Assembly: GCA_016649625.1 (NCBI GenBank)
Contig: JAENXI010000018.1
Span: forward strand, 1-10,516
Reading direction: 5' to 3'
Source: Candidatus Bathyarchaeota archaeon
GTDB taxonomy: Archaea > Thermoproteota > Bathyarchaeia > Bathyarchaeales > Bathycorpusculaceae
DNA length: 10,516 nt
Positions 1 through 6,887 of this stretch are shown piece by piece. The notes beneath the pieces were generated by a model. The model did no database searches. It was not told the origin of the DNA and was given only the letters and a program-made list of their open reading frames with translations. The position numbers and the translations under genes were made by a program. Numbering within the stretch: position 1 is the stretch's first letter; every line of letters starts with the position of its first letter.

Positions 1-140
1 CCCATAAAATAGACAGAAAAAAGGTAAACAGTGGTAAAAAGAACATAAATCACTCCAAAACCATTTGGAATAAGTGGTTTACCTACTTTATGTTGATCGG
101 GTACTCTTGGAAACAAAGTTTTCTTCCTCTCAACGATCAA
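1..140 (-). CDS. Partial polyprenyl/dolichyl-phosphate sugar-1-phosphate transferase (GT4; WecA/MraY/DPAGT1-like), N-terminus only
   Basis: Reading leftwards, 46 codons stay open to the window edge. The peptide is a basic start, then DQHKVGKPLIPNGFGV, then a hydrophobic helix. The D-x-x-K...P-x-IP-x-x-x-G pattern followed by a membrane segment is the cytoplasmic loop that opens the WecA/MraY/Alg7 family, which moves a sugar-1-phosphate from a UDP-sugar to a polyprenyl or dolichyl phosphate and begins the N-glycan lipid carrier. The start is probably TTG (138-140), overlapping the aglB stop as TTGA, since stops close this frame just upstream. A second in-frame TTG at 114-116 has a GAGAGG ahead of it. 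The first transmembrane helix usual for the family is absent from either start. Being coupled to aglB fits a glycosylation role. Only the N-terminus is visible, so the function is tentative. Confidence 0.5.
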   Translation of the reverse strand, partial: MIVERKKTLFPRVPDQHKVGKPLIPNGFGVIYVLFTTVYLFSVYFM

Positions 141-2392
141 GATGTTGAATTGTAGTAGCTTTCGTAATCAATCTCATAAAGGGCTACTAAAGGAATAACA
201 CCACCGTACTTAAAGGGGGATATTTCTGAACCAGAGATAAAAGCTGGTTTGAAATAGGAGGATTCCACGGCAACTTCATCTGGATAAACAGAATTTGCTA
301 GTGCAGCAGGTGACTCTGTATAGAGTTGTCTTGCCCAACTCATTAACTTATATATTGTCGAATCTCGTCCAACACTATTCCAATCCCAAGTACCTGTTTG
401 AGTATTGAGCTGGCCAAAATCATTTTCATCTGTCCACATCTTAGTTTCATCGATCCAACCATCTTGAATAATTCTATCACGAGATGCACCAGAAATACTT
501 GCCATCCAACTCCATTTTCCTTCATCACCCCAAGCGCCTGGACCAGCAATAAAGCTAGTTTCTGATGCTTGACTTATGAAAACCGTATGGAAAACTAAGA
601 TATATTTAGCGTCATATTGAGCTAACATTGGTATTGACTCATTTTCGGGTGCCATAAAAATAAAACCTATATCCTGTATTTTTGTCGTATTGACTGTTGC
701 ATTATCAGCTAATGTTGTCACATTTCCAGGTATTCCTAGCCAATAACCGTAGTCCCACCATGCGCAAACAACATCTGTTGACTGAAGGTTATTGCTTGTA
801 TAATTTAGCATATCCAACCACTCATTTACTGGTTCATTAGGAGCTATTGGAAGACTTCCAGAGCTAAGTGTAATAGGCGAATAAGCTTGTTGGATCGCTC
901 TTGGGATCCCACCATTTTGAGGAGTAAAAGCTAAACTTAAAACTAAAAGAATAAAGAGCAAGGCGATTGCAGCAACTCCATATTCTTTGCTTACACGTTG
1001 TAAGCGACGTTTTGATTTTCCAACTATCATTGATGTTTCTTTCAATAAAGTAAAGAAGGGAGTTAGCAATCCCAGGATTCCTTTTGCAGCTAAAATGGCA
1101 AAAGCTGGCGCAAATATCACAAGTAAACGGACCATAGAAGAAGCAAAATAAAGAGAAGTAGCTCCAAAAATCAAAAGAAAGATATTTCGATTTGTTGGAT
1201 TTCTCATTGTGAAATATAAACCCGTTAAAAAGAATAATATGCTCAAACCAAGTTCATAATAAAGATAACCCCAGGATGAGATTCTGTGTTCTGCTACAGA
1301 TTCGATTAGAGGATTAGCGGAACGAACGGAGGGATCCAAGACACTTATGAACTTTCCAGCTATACTTCCCATATAGCCAAGTTGCCACATAATTATTACG
1401 GTTCCAACGGTTGCTGATACTACTGCTATTGTTAAGTAAATCTTTGTTTTTGAGGAGATATTATGCCGCAGAAGTTCTGCTAGACAGAGTAAAACGAATA
1501 ATCCTGCAACGGGCAGAATAGCGCTTGAAACTAGATAATTCAATGATATATAGGGCCATTGGGTTGCAATGAAAAGAGCTAAGCCAAAAGTTACGCTGTA
1601 AGAAATTAGAAGTCTTTGACTATATCTTTTTAGTAGAATTAATACAAAAACGAAAAGTACTGTTAAGTTTACCAAAAAATAAGCGGCACCCCAACCTAAA
1701 ATGAAGTAGGCTAATGCACCAGCAGCTCCTAAGGAGTATAACATTGATGAAGATAATGATCTTTTCAAATCAATAGATCTCAAAAACATGAAAATAAACA
1801 ATAATAATCCGATTATGCCTGGAAGTTCACTATCGAAAAACCCTAAAGAACTTCTCTGAAGAAATGATGGTGAGAGTGCGAGAAAAAGTGCAGAGAATAG
1901 ACCAATAGTTTTTCCTCCCATATCTTTGCCTACAAAATAGATTATTAAACATGCAAAAGTGCCCAGTATCGCAGGTAAAATTGCGCAGAAAGACATCAAA
2001 TCAATATTTACACCAAAGAACGAAACAACATTATAGAGTATAGCTGCCGTCATTGGTAATGAAGGTAAAGAACGAGACATATCTAATCCTTCGGGATACC
2101 ATAATTGTTCATTTATCCAACCTGGTTCAGGATAATAAGGTGAAAGTAGGCCATGTTCCACCATTTGATTTGTTAGACTAAATTGATAATAAGGATCAAA
2201 TTCGTTTAAGCGCAAAGTGCCTGATGGGATTTCCCATCTCATAGGTAAAATACGTACACTAAAAGCTATGATAAGAATCAGAATTAAAGCTGAATAACAA
2301 AATACTGATGTGCGACTCATATTTCGTATTTGTCCTAAAGATTTGAAGCCATTGATTATTTTTTTATTTGACAGTATCCTTTCCTCCAACAT
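137..2392 (-). CDS. aglB: Oligosaccharyltransferase catalytic subunit AglB/Stt3
   Basis: Membrane enzyme that transfers a lipid-linked oligosaccharide onto Asn of N-x-S/T sequons on the outer face of the membrane. The 751 residues are typical of Stt3/AglB: a multi-helix membrane half (about residues 30-490) and a soluble C-terminal half. Visible active-site features are the first-loop acidic motif FDPYYQ (D66), FFDSE (D187, E189), SVAE (E368) with SSW just after, MVRLL (R422, the position that contacts the sequon), and WWDYG at 545-549, which binds the sequon Ser/Thr. DEGKWSWM (623-630) matches the DxxKxxxM 'DK' motif of eukaryotic and Pyrococcus-type enzymes. The start at 2392 is ATG; a second Met at residue 25 precedes the first helix more closely and is an alternative. 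A TATA-like box lies about 50 bp upstream, and the stop overlaps the next gene's TTG. Family assignment is secure. Confidence 0.96.
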   Translation of the reverse strand: MLEERILSNKKIINGFKSLGQIRNMSRTSVFCYSALILILIIAFSVRILPMRWEIPSGTLRLNEFDPYYQFSLTNQMVEHGLLSPYYPEPGWINEQLWYPEGLDMSRSLPSLPMTAAILYNVVSFFGVNIDLMSFCAILPAILGTFACLIIYFVGKDMGGKTIGLFSALFLALSPSFLQRSSLGFFDSELPGIIGLLLFIFMFLRSIDLKRSLSSSMLYSLGAAGALAYFILGWGAAYFLVNLTVLFVFVLILLKRYSQRLLISYSVTFGLALFIATQWPYISLNYLVSSAILPVAGLFVLLCLAELLRHNISSKTKIYLTIAVVSATVGTVIIMWQLGYMGSIAGKFISVLDPSVRSANPLIESVAEHRISSWGYLYYELGLSILFFLTGLYFTMRNPTNRNIFLLIFGATSLYFASSMVRLLVIFAPAFAILAAKGILGLLTPFFTLLKETSMIVGKSKRRLQRVSKEYGVAAIALLFILLVLSLAFTPQNGGIPRAIQQAYSPITLSSGSLPIAPNEPVNEWLDMLNYTSNNLQSTDVVCAWWDYGYWLGIPGNVTTLADNATVNTTKIQDIGFIFMAPENESIPMLAQYDAKYILVFHTVFISQASETSFIAGPGAWGDEGKWSWMASISGASRDRIIQDGWIDETKMWTDENDFGQLNTQTGTWDWNSVGRDSTIYKLMSWARQLYTESPAALANSVYPDEVAVESSYFKPAFISGSEISPFKYGGVIPLVALYEIDYESYYNSTS

Positions 2393-2437
2393 GCACTTGT
2401 ATCAGCACTTAAATTAGGTCTTCTATTTGCTTTTTGT

Positions 2438-2449
2438 GATTTATAATTG
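2438..2449 (-). promoter_or_regulatory. TATA-like box upstream of aglB
   Basis: On the minus strand CAATTATAAATC stands in the 111-bp gap between the zinc-ribbon gene and aglB. Its centre is about 50 bp before the aglB ATG, which would give a leader of roughly 25 nt with the usual TATA-to-start distance. It implies that aglB can be transcribed separately from the upstream small gene. Called by eye only. Confidence 0.4.
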
Positions 2450-2503
2450 TTTAGATAATATCTACAGTTAATAATAAGAGTAATCAATTAACGCATATTT
2501 TTC

Positions 2504-2668
2504 TCATTTAAAAGGTCTAATTTCAACGTCTATAGGCATTAAAGAAAGCTTTTTTCCACAGTTGGGACATTTCCCATCGTGTTGTTGGATAATTTCATCA
2601 GGAGGTTTAAGATCTCCGCCGTGATATAAAACATGACGACATTCGTGACAAATAACACTTTGTGGCAT
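2504..2668 (-). CDS. Small zinc-ribbon protein, 54 residues
   Basis: A short reading frame that length filters miss. It encodes 54 residues with two CxxC knuckles, CHEC (C7, C10) and CPNC (C34, C37), spaced as in a single rubredoxin-like zinc ribbon. The rest is polar, with KPPDEII between the knuckles and a PIDVEIRP tail, and there is no membrane segment. The arrangement resembles short archaeal zinc-ribbon proteins of unknown role that may bind nucleic acid or protein; I do not recognise a named family. ATG at 2666-2668 is chosen as start. An in-frame GTG three codons earlier (2675-2677) is possible, and a TAG closes the frame further upstream. There is no Shine-Dalgarno sequence, so a short-leader mRNA is likely. 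Transcription is in the same direction as aglB. Confidence 0.8.
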   Translation of the reverse strand: MPQSVICHECRHVLYHGGDLKPPDEIIQQHDGKCPNCGKKLSLMPIDVEIRPFK

Positions 2669-2700
2669 CAGGGTCACTTCTAAGGAGATAACAAATGCAG

Positions 2701-2712
2701 GCTATTTAATGG
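2701..2712 (-). promoter_or_regulatory. TATA-like box for the zinc-ribbon gene
   Basis: The minus strand reads CCATTAAATAGC here. Its centre is about 30 bp ahead of the in-frame GTG and about 39 bp ahead of the ATG of the 54-residue zinc-ribbon gene, the distance expected for a nearly leaderless archaeal transcript. By-eye call. Confidence 0.35.
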
Positions 2713-2730
2713 TTACTAACTATCTACTCA

Positions 2731-2746
2731 GAGAAAAATTTTCATC
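2731..2746 (-). terminator. Possible T-rich terminator after the antiporter gene
   Basis: About 16-30 bp past the antiporter stop the minus strand reads GATGAAAATTTTTCTC, with a run of five T (2738-2734) inside a short A/T inverted repeat. Archaeal termination often needs only such a T-run. Weak, single element. Confidence 0.3.
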
Positions 2747-2761
2747 AGGAACCATTATAGA

Positions 2762-3967
2762 TTAATTGTATTCATAGCGTGAGGGTTTTGTACGTTTCTT
2801 AAGAAATACAACTCCGATGGTTGTCACTAATATTGAAGCTAAAATTACTATAAAAGAGATTTCCGGAAAAAGTTCAGAACCTGGAATTCCCATCGTCAGT
2901 GGAAGTGAAGCTAATACAGCTGCGGCAAGACCACGAGGAAACATTATTGTCATTAAAGTTTCAACAGAATGAAGATTAGATTTCAAAGTTGTGATTTTAA
3001 TTATTATGAATCGGATTCCAAGAAAAGCAAAAGTTAGTAATAGCCCGAATAGAACTAAAGCAAAAGATGAAAAAGTAAATAGTAGTCCTGTAAATACGAA
3101 AAAGAAAGAACGAATTAAGAAACTAATTTGACAATGGAAATCACGCACATGATCATCAATAGAAACAGTAGTTCTAAACTTAAGCAATTTTGCTATTGAC
3201 CCATTATTTCCAATTATTAAACCTAAAAACAAAGCTGAAATCGCGCCACTACCCCCCAAAAGAGTGGCTACAACATAAGTTAAAAATAATACAGCTAACG
3301 TCAACATATACGCATTGGGTTTCCCTTTCAGTTTTTCCAGAGCAAAAAGCCATAATACACCAAACCCTAAACCTACCAGAATACCCACACTAAAAGCTAA
3401 TCCAACTGAACCAAGAGCGGCTTCTAGACTTATTTCTCCTGAAAGAATAATATTTATCGCAGCAAATGCCCCAACAGTGCATAAGACATCAGTTAGTATA
3501 GATTCAAGACTGAGCAAAGTCTCAACTTCTTCATTAACACCAAGCTTTCGAGTTAGAGCAATAACAATTAACGAACTACCACCTCCAACTATACTTCCTA
3601 ACAGTAAACCATTAAGAAGTCTCCAGCCTAGAAACACTTTGCAAAAAGCAGCAGTAATTAAAACGTTTAAAGTCCAACCCATTAAGGCCATTACTAGAGC
3701 TCGAGGACTATTTTTCACAGCTTCTCTTATTTTCATATTTAAGCCTCCATCAAAAAGGATAATAATAAGAGCTAAAGCGGAAAAATAAGGAGTAATTGCT
3801 AATAATTCATCTTGAGCAAAGAAATTAAAAATTGGACCCATAACTACACCTAACAGAAGAAGCAAAAGAGGATCAGGAATACTAGTTCTTTTAAAAAATT
3901 CCTCCCCTAGAAAACCTAGTATAATTATAACTGCAGCAACTAAAAATGCTATTACAGCTACATCCAA
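2762..3967 (-). CDS. Cation:proton antiporter (CPA family, NhaP/KefB-like)
   Basis: Integral membrane exchanger that would swap Na+ or K+ for H+ to hold pH and ion balance. The 401 residues are almost entirely hydrophobic helices, about 12, with the family landmarks FDGGLN (72-77), GSIVGGGSS (124-132, where CPA1 members usually have an A-x-T-D-P type unwound segment), ESILTD (155-160), R286 in a late helix, and MFPRGLAAAVLA (342-353). The acidic ion-binding residue would be D160; the residue before it is Thr rather than the Asn of ND-type or the Asp of DD-type antiporters. There is no RCK/TrkA-N regulatory domain. The start is a TTG (3965-3967), preferred because a GGGGATGA ribosome site sits 7-8 nt upstream and helix 1 begins immediately. 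It is transcribed divergently from the topoisomerase. Ion specificity cannot be told. Confidence 0.9.
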   Translation of the reverse strand: MDVAVIAFLVAAVIIILGFLGEEFFKRTSIPDPLLLLLLGVVMGPIFNFFAQDELLAITPYFSALALIIILFDGGLNMKIREAVKNSPRALVMALMGWTLNVLITAAFCKVFLGWRLLNGLLLGSIVGGGSSLIVIALTRKLGVNEEVETLLSLESILTDVLCTVGAFAAINIILSGEISLEAALGSVGLAFSVGILVGLGFGVLWLFALEKLKGKPNAYMLTLAVLFLTYVVATLLGGSGAISALFLGLIIGNNGSIAKLLKFRTTVSIDDHVRDFHCQISFLIRSFFFVFTGLLFTFSSFALVLFGLLLTFAFLGIRFIIIKITTLKSNLHSVETLMTIMFPRGLAAAVLASLPLTMGIPGSELFPEISFIVILASILVTTIGVVFLKKRTKPSRYEYN

Positions 3968-3974
3968 ACTTTTT

Positions 3975-3982
3975 TCATCCCC
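3975..3982 (-). promoter_or_regulatory. Ribosome binding site deciding the TTG start of the antiporter
   Basis: The minus strand reads GGGGATGA followed by AAAAAGT and TTG. It resembles the archaeal GGAGGTGA consensus at correct spacing and supports TTG at 3965-3967. The ATG inside this motif opens only a very short out-of-frame reading. Confidence 0.5.
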
Positions 3983-4136
3983 AAGATATATTGGTTGATA
4001 TAGTTTGCCCCTACAATAGTTAAGAGTTGCTATTGAGTTTTAATTACAAATAAAATCTAAAAAGATTTGCTAAAAAAAATCAAAAGACTACAATCAGGAA
4101 CTGAATTTAATCTTTGTGTAAACCTTTTTGAGTTAG

Positions 4137-4145
4137 TTATAGTTT
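4137..4145 (+). promoter_or_regulatory. TATA-like element ahead of the topoisomerase TTG start
   Basis: TTATAGTTT is centred about 30 bp before the TTG at 4172. That is the spacing expected for a leaderless or very short-leader archaeal mRNA starting at that codon. A second AT-rich stretch at 4038-4065 could instead serve a longer form. The roughly 200-bp divergent gap shows no other feature I can support. Confidence 0.3.
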
Positions 4146-4171
4146 CCATTGATCAAGCGCTGACTACAATT

Positions 4172-6256
4172 TTGCAAAGTCTCACATTAATAATAACTGA
4201 AAAACCAGATGCTGCCAAAAGAATAGCATTAGCTCTAGACTTTGATGGAACCCCTAAAAATAAAACTGAAAAGGGAATCACGTACTATCTAATAAAAAGG
4301 GATGTTCCGATAATTGTTGTCCCAGCTCTAGGACATTTATATACCGTTATAAATCAAAAAAAAGAAAAATACAATTATCCAGTTTTCAATTTTAATTGGG
4401 CTCCTAGATATATGGTTGAACGCAAAGCTTATCGAATTAGATCGTGTATAGATATTATTTCAAAATTAGCAAAAAAAGCAGAAATATTCATCGACGCATG
4501 CGATTACGATATTGAAGGAAGCATAATTGGATATACAATTCTAAAATATGCATGCAAAAATAAAGAAGAAATAGCACATCGAATGAAATATTCAACTTTA
4601 GCAAAAGAGGAAATACTAAGAGCATATAATGAATTACCGCCACACCTGGATTTCTCCATTATCGAAGCAGGATTAACAAGACATGAAGTAGATTGGTTGT
4701 ATGGGATCAACTTATCCAGAGCATTAACAATAATAGCAAAAAACCATAGCAATCATTATGCAACATTGAGTACTGGGAGAGTACAAGGACCAACGCTAAA
4801 TTTTCTAGAAACACGAGAAATAAATAGAAGAATATTTGTTCCAACTCCTTATTGGCAAATAAAAGCTAAAGTCAAAATTGGCAGATCACTAGTTGAGGCA
4901 GAACATAAAAGGGGAATAATCAAAAAAAAATGCGTTCTAGACAATATAATTACAAATTGCGTGGGTAAAAATTGTGCAATTGAAAGAATTGAAAAGGCAG
5001 AACGTCATTTAACCCCACCATTTCCATTTTATTTAGGATCTTTACAAAGGGAAGCCTATAAGCTTTTTAAAATAACGCCAGTACGTACTGCTAAAATTGC
5101 TCAACGCTTGTATCTTGAGGCGTTAATTTCATATCCTAGAACTAGCAGTCAAAAACTTCCGATTTCAATAGGTTACAGGACAATAATGGAAAAACTGCGA
5201 AAATATCCGGAATATGAGAAACTAACAGCGGATCTTCTTTCGAAACGATTTTTGAAACCAAATGAAGGAACAAAAAATGATTCCGCTCACCCAGCTATTT
5301 TCCCTACAGGTAATCCTCCAGATAGAAGTCTAAAAATTGCAGAAAAAAAAATATTGGATCTCGTAATCAAAAGGTTTTTAGCAGTTTTCAATGAATATGC
5401 AATTATACAAGAAACAACCATAAACATTAGCATAGATAATAATATATTTGCAATAAATGGTGCTAAAATCGTAGAGGAAGGTTGGACGCGATTCTATAAA
5501 CCATATTTCAGGTTGAAGAATAATATTTTACCAACAATAATCAAAAATCAAAAAGTTAGACTTATTAAATTAATCTCAGAAAAAAAATTCACAAGACCTC
5601 CTTTTAGATTTAATCCAAGTAGTATATTGAAAAGAATGGAGAAAGAGAATATCGGCACGAAAGCAACCCGTTCTGGAATTGTACAGACTTTGGAAAAACG
5701 GAAATATATTTTTGGCGAAAAGATTGTTGTTTCAGAACTGGGTTTTGAAGTAAGTGAAATTCTCAGAGAATACTGTCCAGCTGTAGTTTCAATTGATTTA
5801 ACACGTAAACTAGAAGAGAGAATGGAAAAAATTAAACAAGGAAAAGAAAAAAGGGAGAATGTAATAAAAGACACAATCGAACTTTTAATGAAAACAACAA
5901 AAATTCTAAAAACTAAAGAAAAAATAATTGGTGCCCGTTTGAATAGTGCTGTAAAAAAATCGCTAATTCATAAAAGAGAGGTTGGATATTGCTCTTTTTG
6001 CAAAGATGGAAAACTTGTAATTTTGCGATCAAAAAAAACTGGAAAACGTTTCGTTGGTTGCACAAACTATTTTGAGGGATTATGTAAAACAGCTTATCCA
6101 CTTCCACAAAAAGGAGTGATAAAACCAAATGTTCAATCCTGCAAAAGTTGTGGGTGCCCAACTGTAAAAGTTAGTATTAAAGGAAGAAGAAGCTGGAATC
6201 TATGTTTAGACCCAAAATGTTCATCAAAACTTAAAGGAAAAAAAAATGAAATGTAA
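4172..6256 (+). CDS. topA: DNA topoisomerase type IA (archaeal topoisomerase I/III class)
   Basis: Cuts and rejoins one DNA strand to relax negative supercoils and resolve intermediates. The chosen TTG start gives 694 residues beginning QSLTLIITEKPDA, the usual N-terminus of archaeal enzymes, with the Toprim glutamate at residue 10. The frame stays open back to a TTG at 4067 (729 residues), but those 35 extra residues match nothing I know and precede the Toprim fold. In 729-numbering, Toprim D-x-D is DYD (146-148), the catalytic Tyr is Y356 in ISYPRTSSQ (nt 5132-5134), followed by DSAHPAIFPTG and GTKATRSGIVQTLEKRKYI. The tail holds two zinc ribbons: C642/C645/C665/C673 and C692/C695/C713/C718. 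No helicase domain is present, so it is not reverse gyrase. It heads a plus-strand operon, overlapping the next gene by 11 bp. Confidence 0.95.
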   Translation: MQSLTLIITEKPDAAKRIALALDFDGTPKNKTEKGITYYLIKRDVPIIVVPALGHLYTVINQKKEKYNYPVFNFNWAPRYMVERKAYRIRSCIDIISKLAKKAEIFIDACDYDIEGSIIGYTILKYACKNKEEIAHRMKYSTLAKEEILRAYNELPPHLDFSIIEAGLTRHEVDWLYGINLSRALTIIAKNHSNHYATLSTGRVQGPTLNFLETREINRRIFVPTPYWQIKAKVKIGRSLVEAEHKRGIIKKKCVLDNIITNCVGKNCAIERIEKAERHLTPPFPFYLGSLQREAYKLFKITPVRTAKIAQRLYLEALISYPRTSSQKLPISIGYRTIMEKLRKYPEYEKLTADLLSKRFLKPNEGTKNDSAHPAIFPTGNPPDRSLKIAEKKILDLVIKRFLAVFNEYAIIQETTINISIDNNIFAINGAKIVEEGWTRFYKPYFRLKNNILPTIIKNQKVRLIKLISEKKFTRPPFRFNPSSILKRMEKENIGTKATRSGIVQTLEKRKYIFGEKIVVSELGFEVSEILREYCPAVVSIDLTRKLEERMEKIKQGKEKRENVIKDTIELLMKTTKILKTKEKIIGARLNSAVKKSLIHKREVGYCSFCKDGKLVILRSKKTGKRFVGCTNYFEGLCKTAYPLPQKGVIKPNVQSCKSCGCPTVKVSIKGRRSWNLCLDPKCSSKLKGKKNEM

Positions 6257-6449
6257 ATTGTGTAAAAGGGAAAAAACTGAGAAAGAATTATGTTTATTTC
6301 ACAAACAGGCTTATGAGAAAATAGTAGAAGTCTATGTGCAGTGGGTAGATGCATTAAACATTAATTGGGAAGATTATTTAAGTGAGATTGAGAAAAATTC
6401 ATTAACAGGTAAATGGGCTAAAGAGGTAATAGAGTTCATAAAAGAGTAG
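6246..6449 (+). CDS. Small CxxC/CxxH zinc-binding protein, 67 residues
   Basis: Starts at an ATG inside the last codons of the topoisomerase gene (11-bp overlap), with AAAGGA just upstream, so it is probably translationally coupled. The N-terminus has CKLC (C3, C6) and CLFH (C16, H19), a CxxC-x9-CxxH zinc knuckle, followed by an acidic and aromatic helical stretch (AYEKIVEVYVQWVDA, INWEDYL) and a conserved-looking TGKWAKEVIEF end. I recall similar short archaeal proteins beside information-processing genes, but I know of no established function. The context suggests a partner of the topoisomerase or an unrelated operon passenger. The gene is clearly real: the zinc motif, the operon position and the short gap to the next gene all agree. 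Confidence 0.85.
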   Translation: MKCKLCKREKTEKELCLFHKQAYEKIVEVYVQWVDALNINWEDYLSEIEKNSLTGKWAKEVIEFIKE

Positions 6450-6463
6450 CGAGTTAACTTACA

Positions 6464-6877
6464 ATGTCACACAAAGTTAAAAGACAGAAGTCTTCTATGG
6501 CATCATCATTTGAGCGATGGGTAAATAAAATTTTGAATATTAGACTTTCAGCGTCTGCCATCACTATGATAGTTATCGCTTACGCAATTTTTCTTTTTGG
6601 TGGAGGTTTGTTTACCATTATTGTACCAATTTTTCCACCGTACATCGATAATAGTTTCTTATTCATTTACCCTGAACTTGCATCTCAATTCATTTCAGAC
6701 ACTATAATTGCAGCTACATTATACGTTATGGGCTTTGTAGGATTATTGGCTTTGTATCAAAGCACAAAATACGCTTACAAACCAAGACAAGCATACATGA
6801 CTGCAATAGCTGGAGTTTCTCTCTTGCTAATGGCATACATATTCTTAGAAAGTATTCTTGTGATAAAGATCTCCTAA
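6464..6877 (+). CDS. Three-helix membrane protein, possible OST3/OST6-like oligosaccharyltransferase subunit
   Basis: A basic N-terminal tail (residues 1-30) is followed by three transmembrane helices at about 31-54, 80-98 and 112-133. Between helices 1 and 2 lies an outside loop with FPPY (57-60) and ASQFISDT (73-80). From memory, the membrane part of human MAGT1/TUSC3 (OST3/OST6 family) has a PPY loop, then AQFVAET, a helix, a short basic turn, and a helix opening with a CVAGIGL-type stretch. The order here is the same: QFISDT, helix, YKPRQ turn, AIAGVSLLL helix. The thioredoxin-like lumenal domain and first helix of OST3/6 are absent. If correct, it would sit beside AglB in the membrane. 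Start ATG 6464 has no clear ribosome site; Met12 is an alternative. It is 14 bp from the upstream gene, so in the topA operon. The membrane topology is clear; the homology is inference. Confidence 0.8.
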   Translation: MSHKVKRQKSSMASSFERWVNKILNIRLSASAITMIVIAYAIFLFGGGLFTIIVPIFPPYIDNSFLFIYPELASQFISDTIIAATLYVMGFVGLLALYQSTKYAYKPRQAYMTAIAGVSLLLMAYIFLESILVIKIS

Positions 6878-6887
6878 TAAAAGAAGT

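Noticed and set aside
2724-2752. Minus-strand TGATGA followed by CTGA, resembling C and D' boxes of a guide RNA
   Set aside because: No second box pair or terminal stem is present, and the first box lacks the purine before UGAUGA.
3315-3788. Plus-strand frame of 157 codons
   Set aside because: It lies wholly inside the antiporter gene on the opposite strand, has low-complexity basic/proline content and no recognisable motif. It is a shadow of the helix-rich coding strand.
4067-6256. Topoisomerase as a reverse gyrase
   Set aside because: No helicase ATPase motifs precede the Toprim domain; the protein is of ordinary type IA length.
6464-6877. Possible DAD1- or KCP2-like oligosaccharyltransferase subunit
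   Set aside because: Helix order and loop motifs (FPPY, QFISDT) fit OST3/OST6 better than the small subunits as I recall them.
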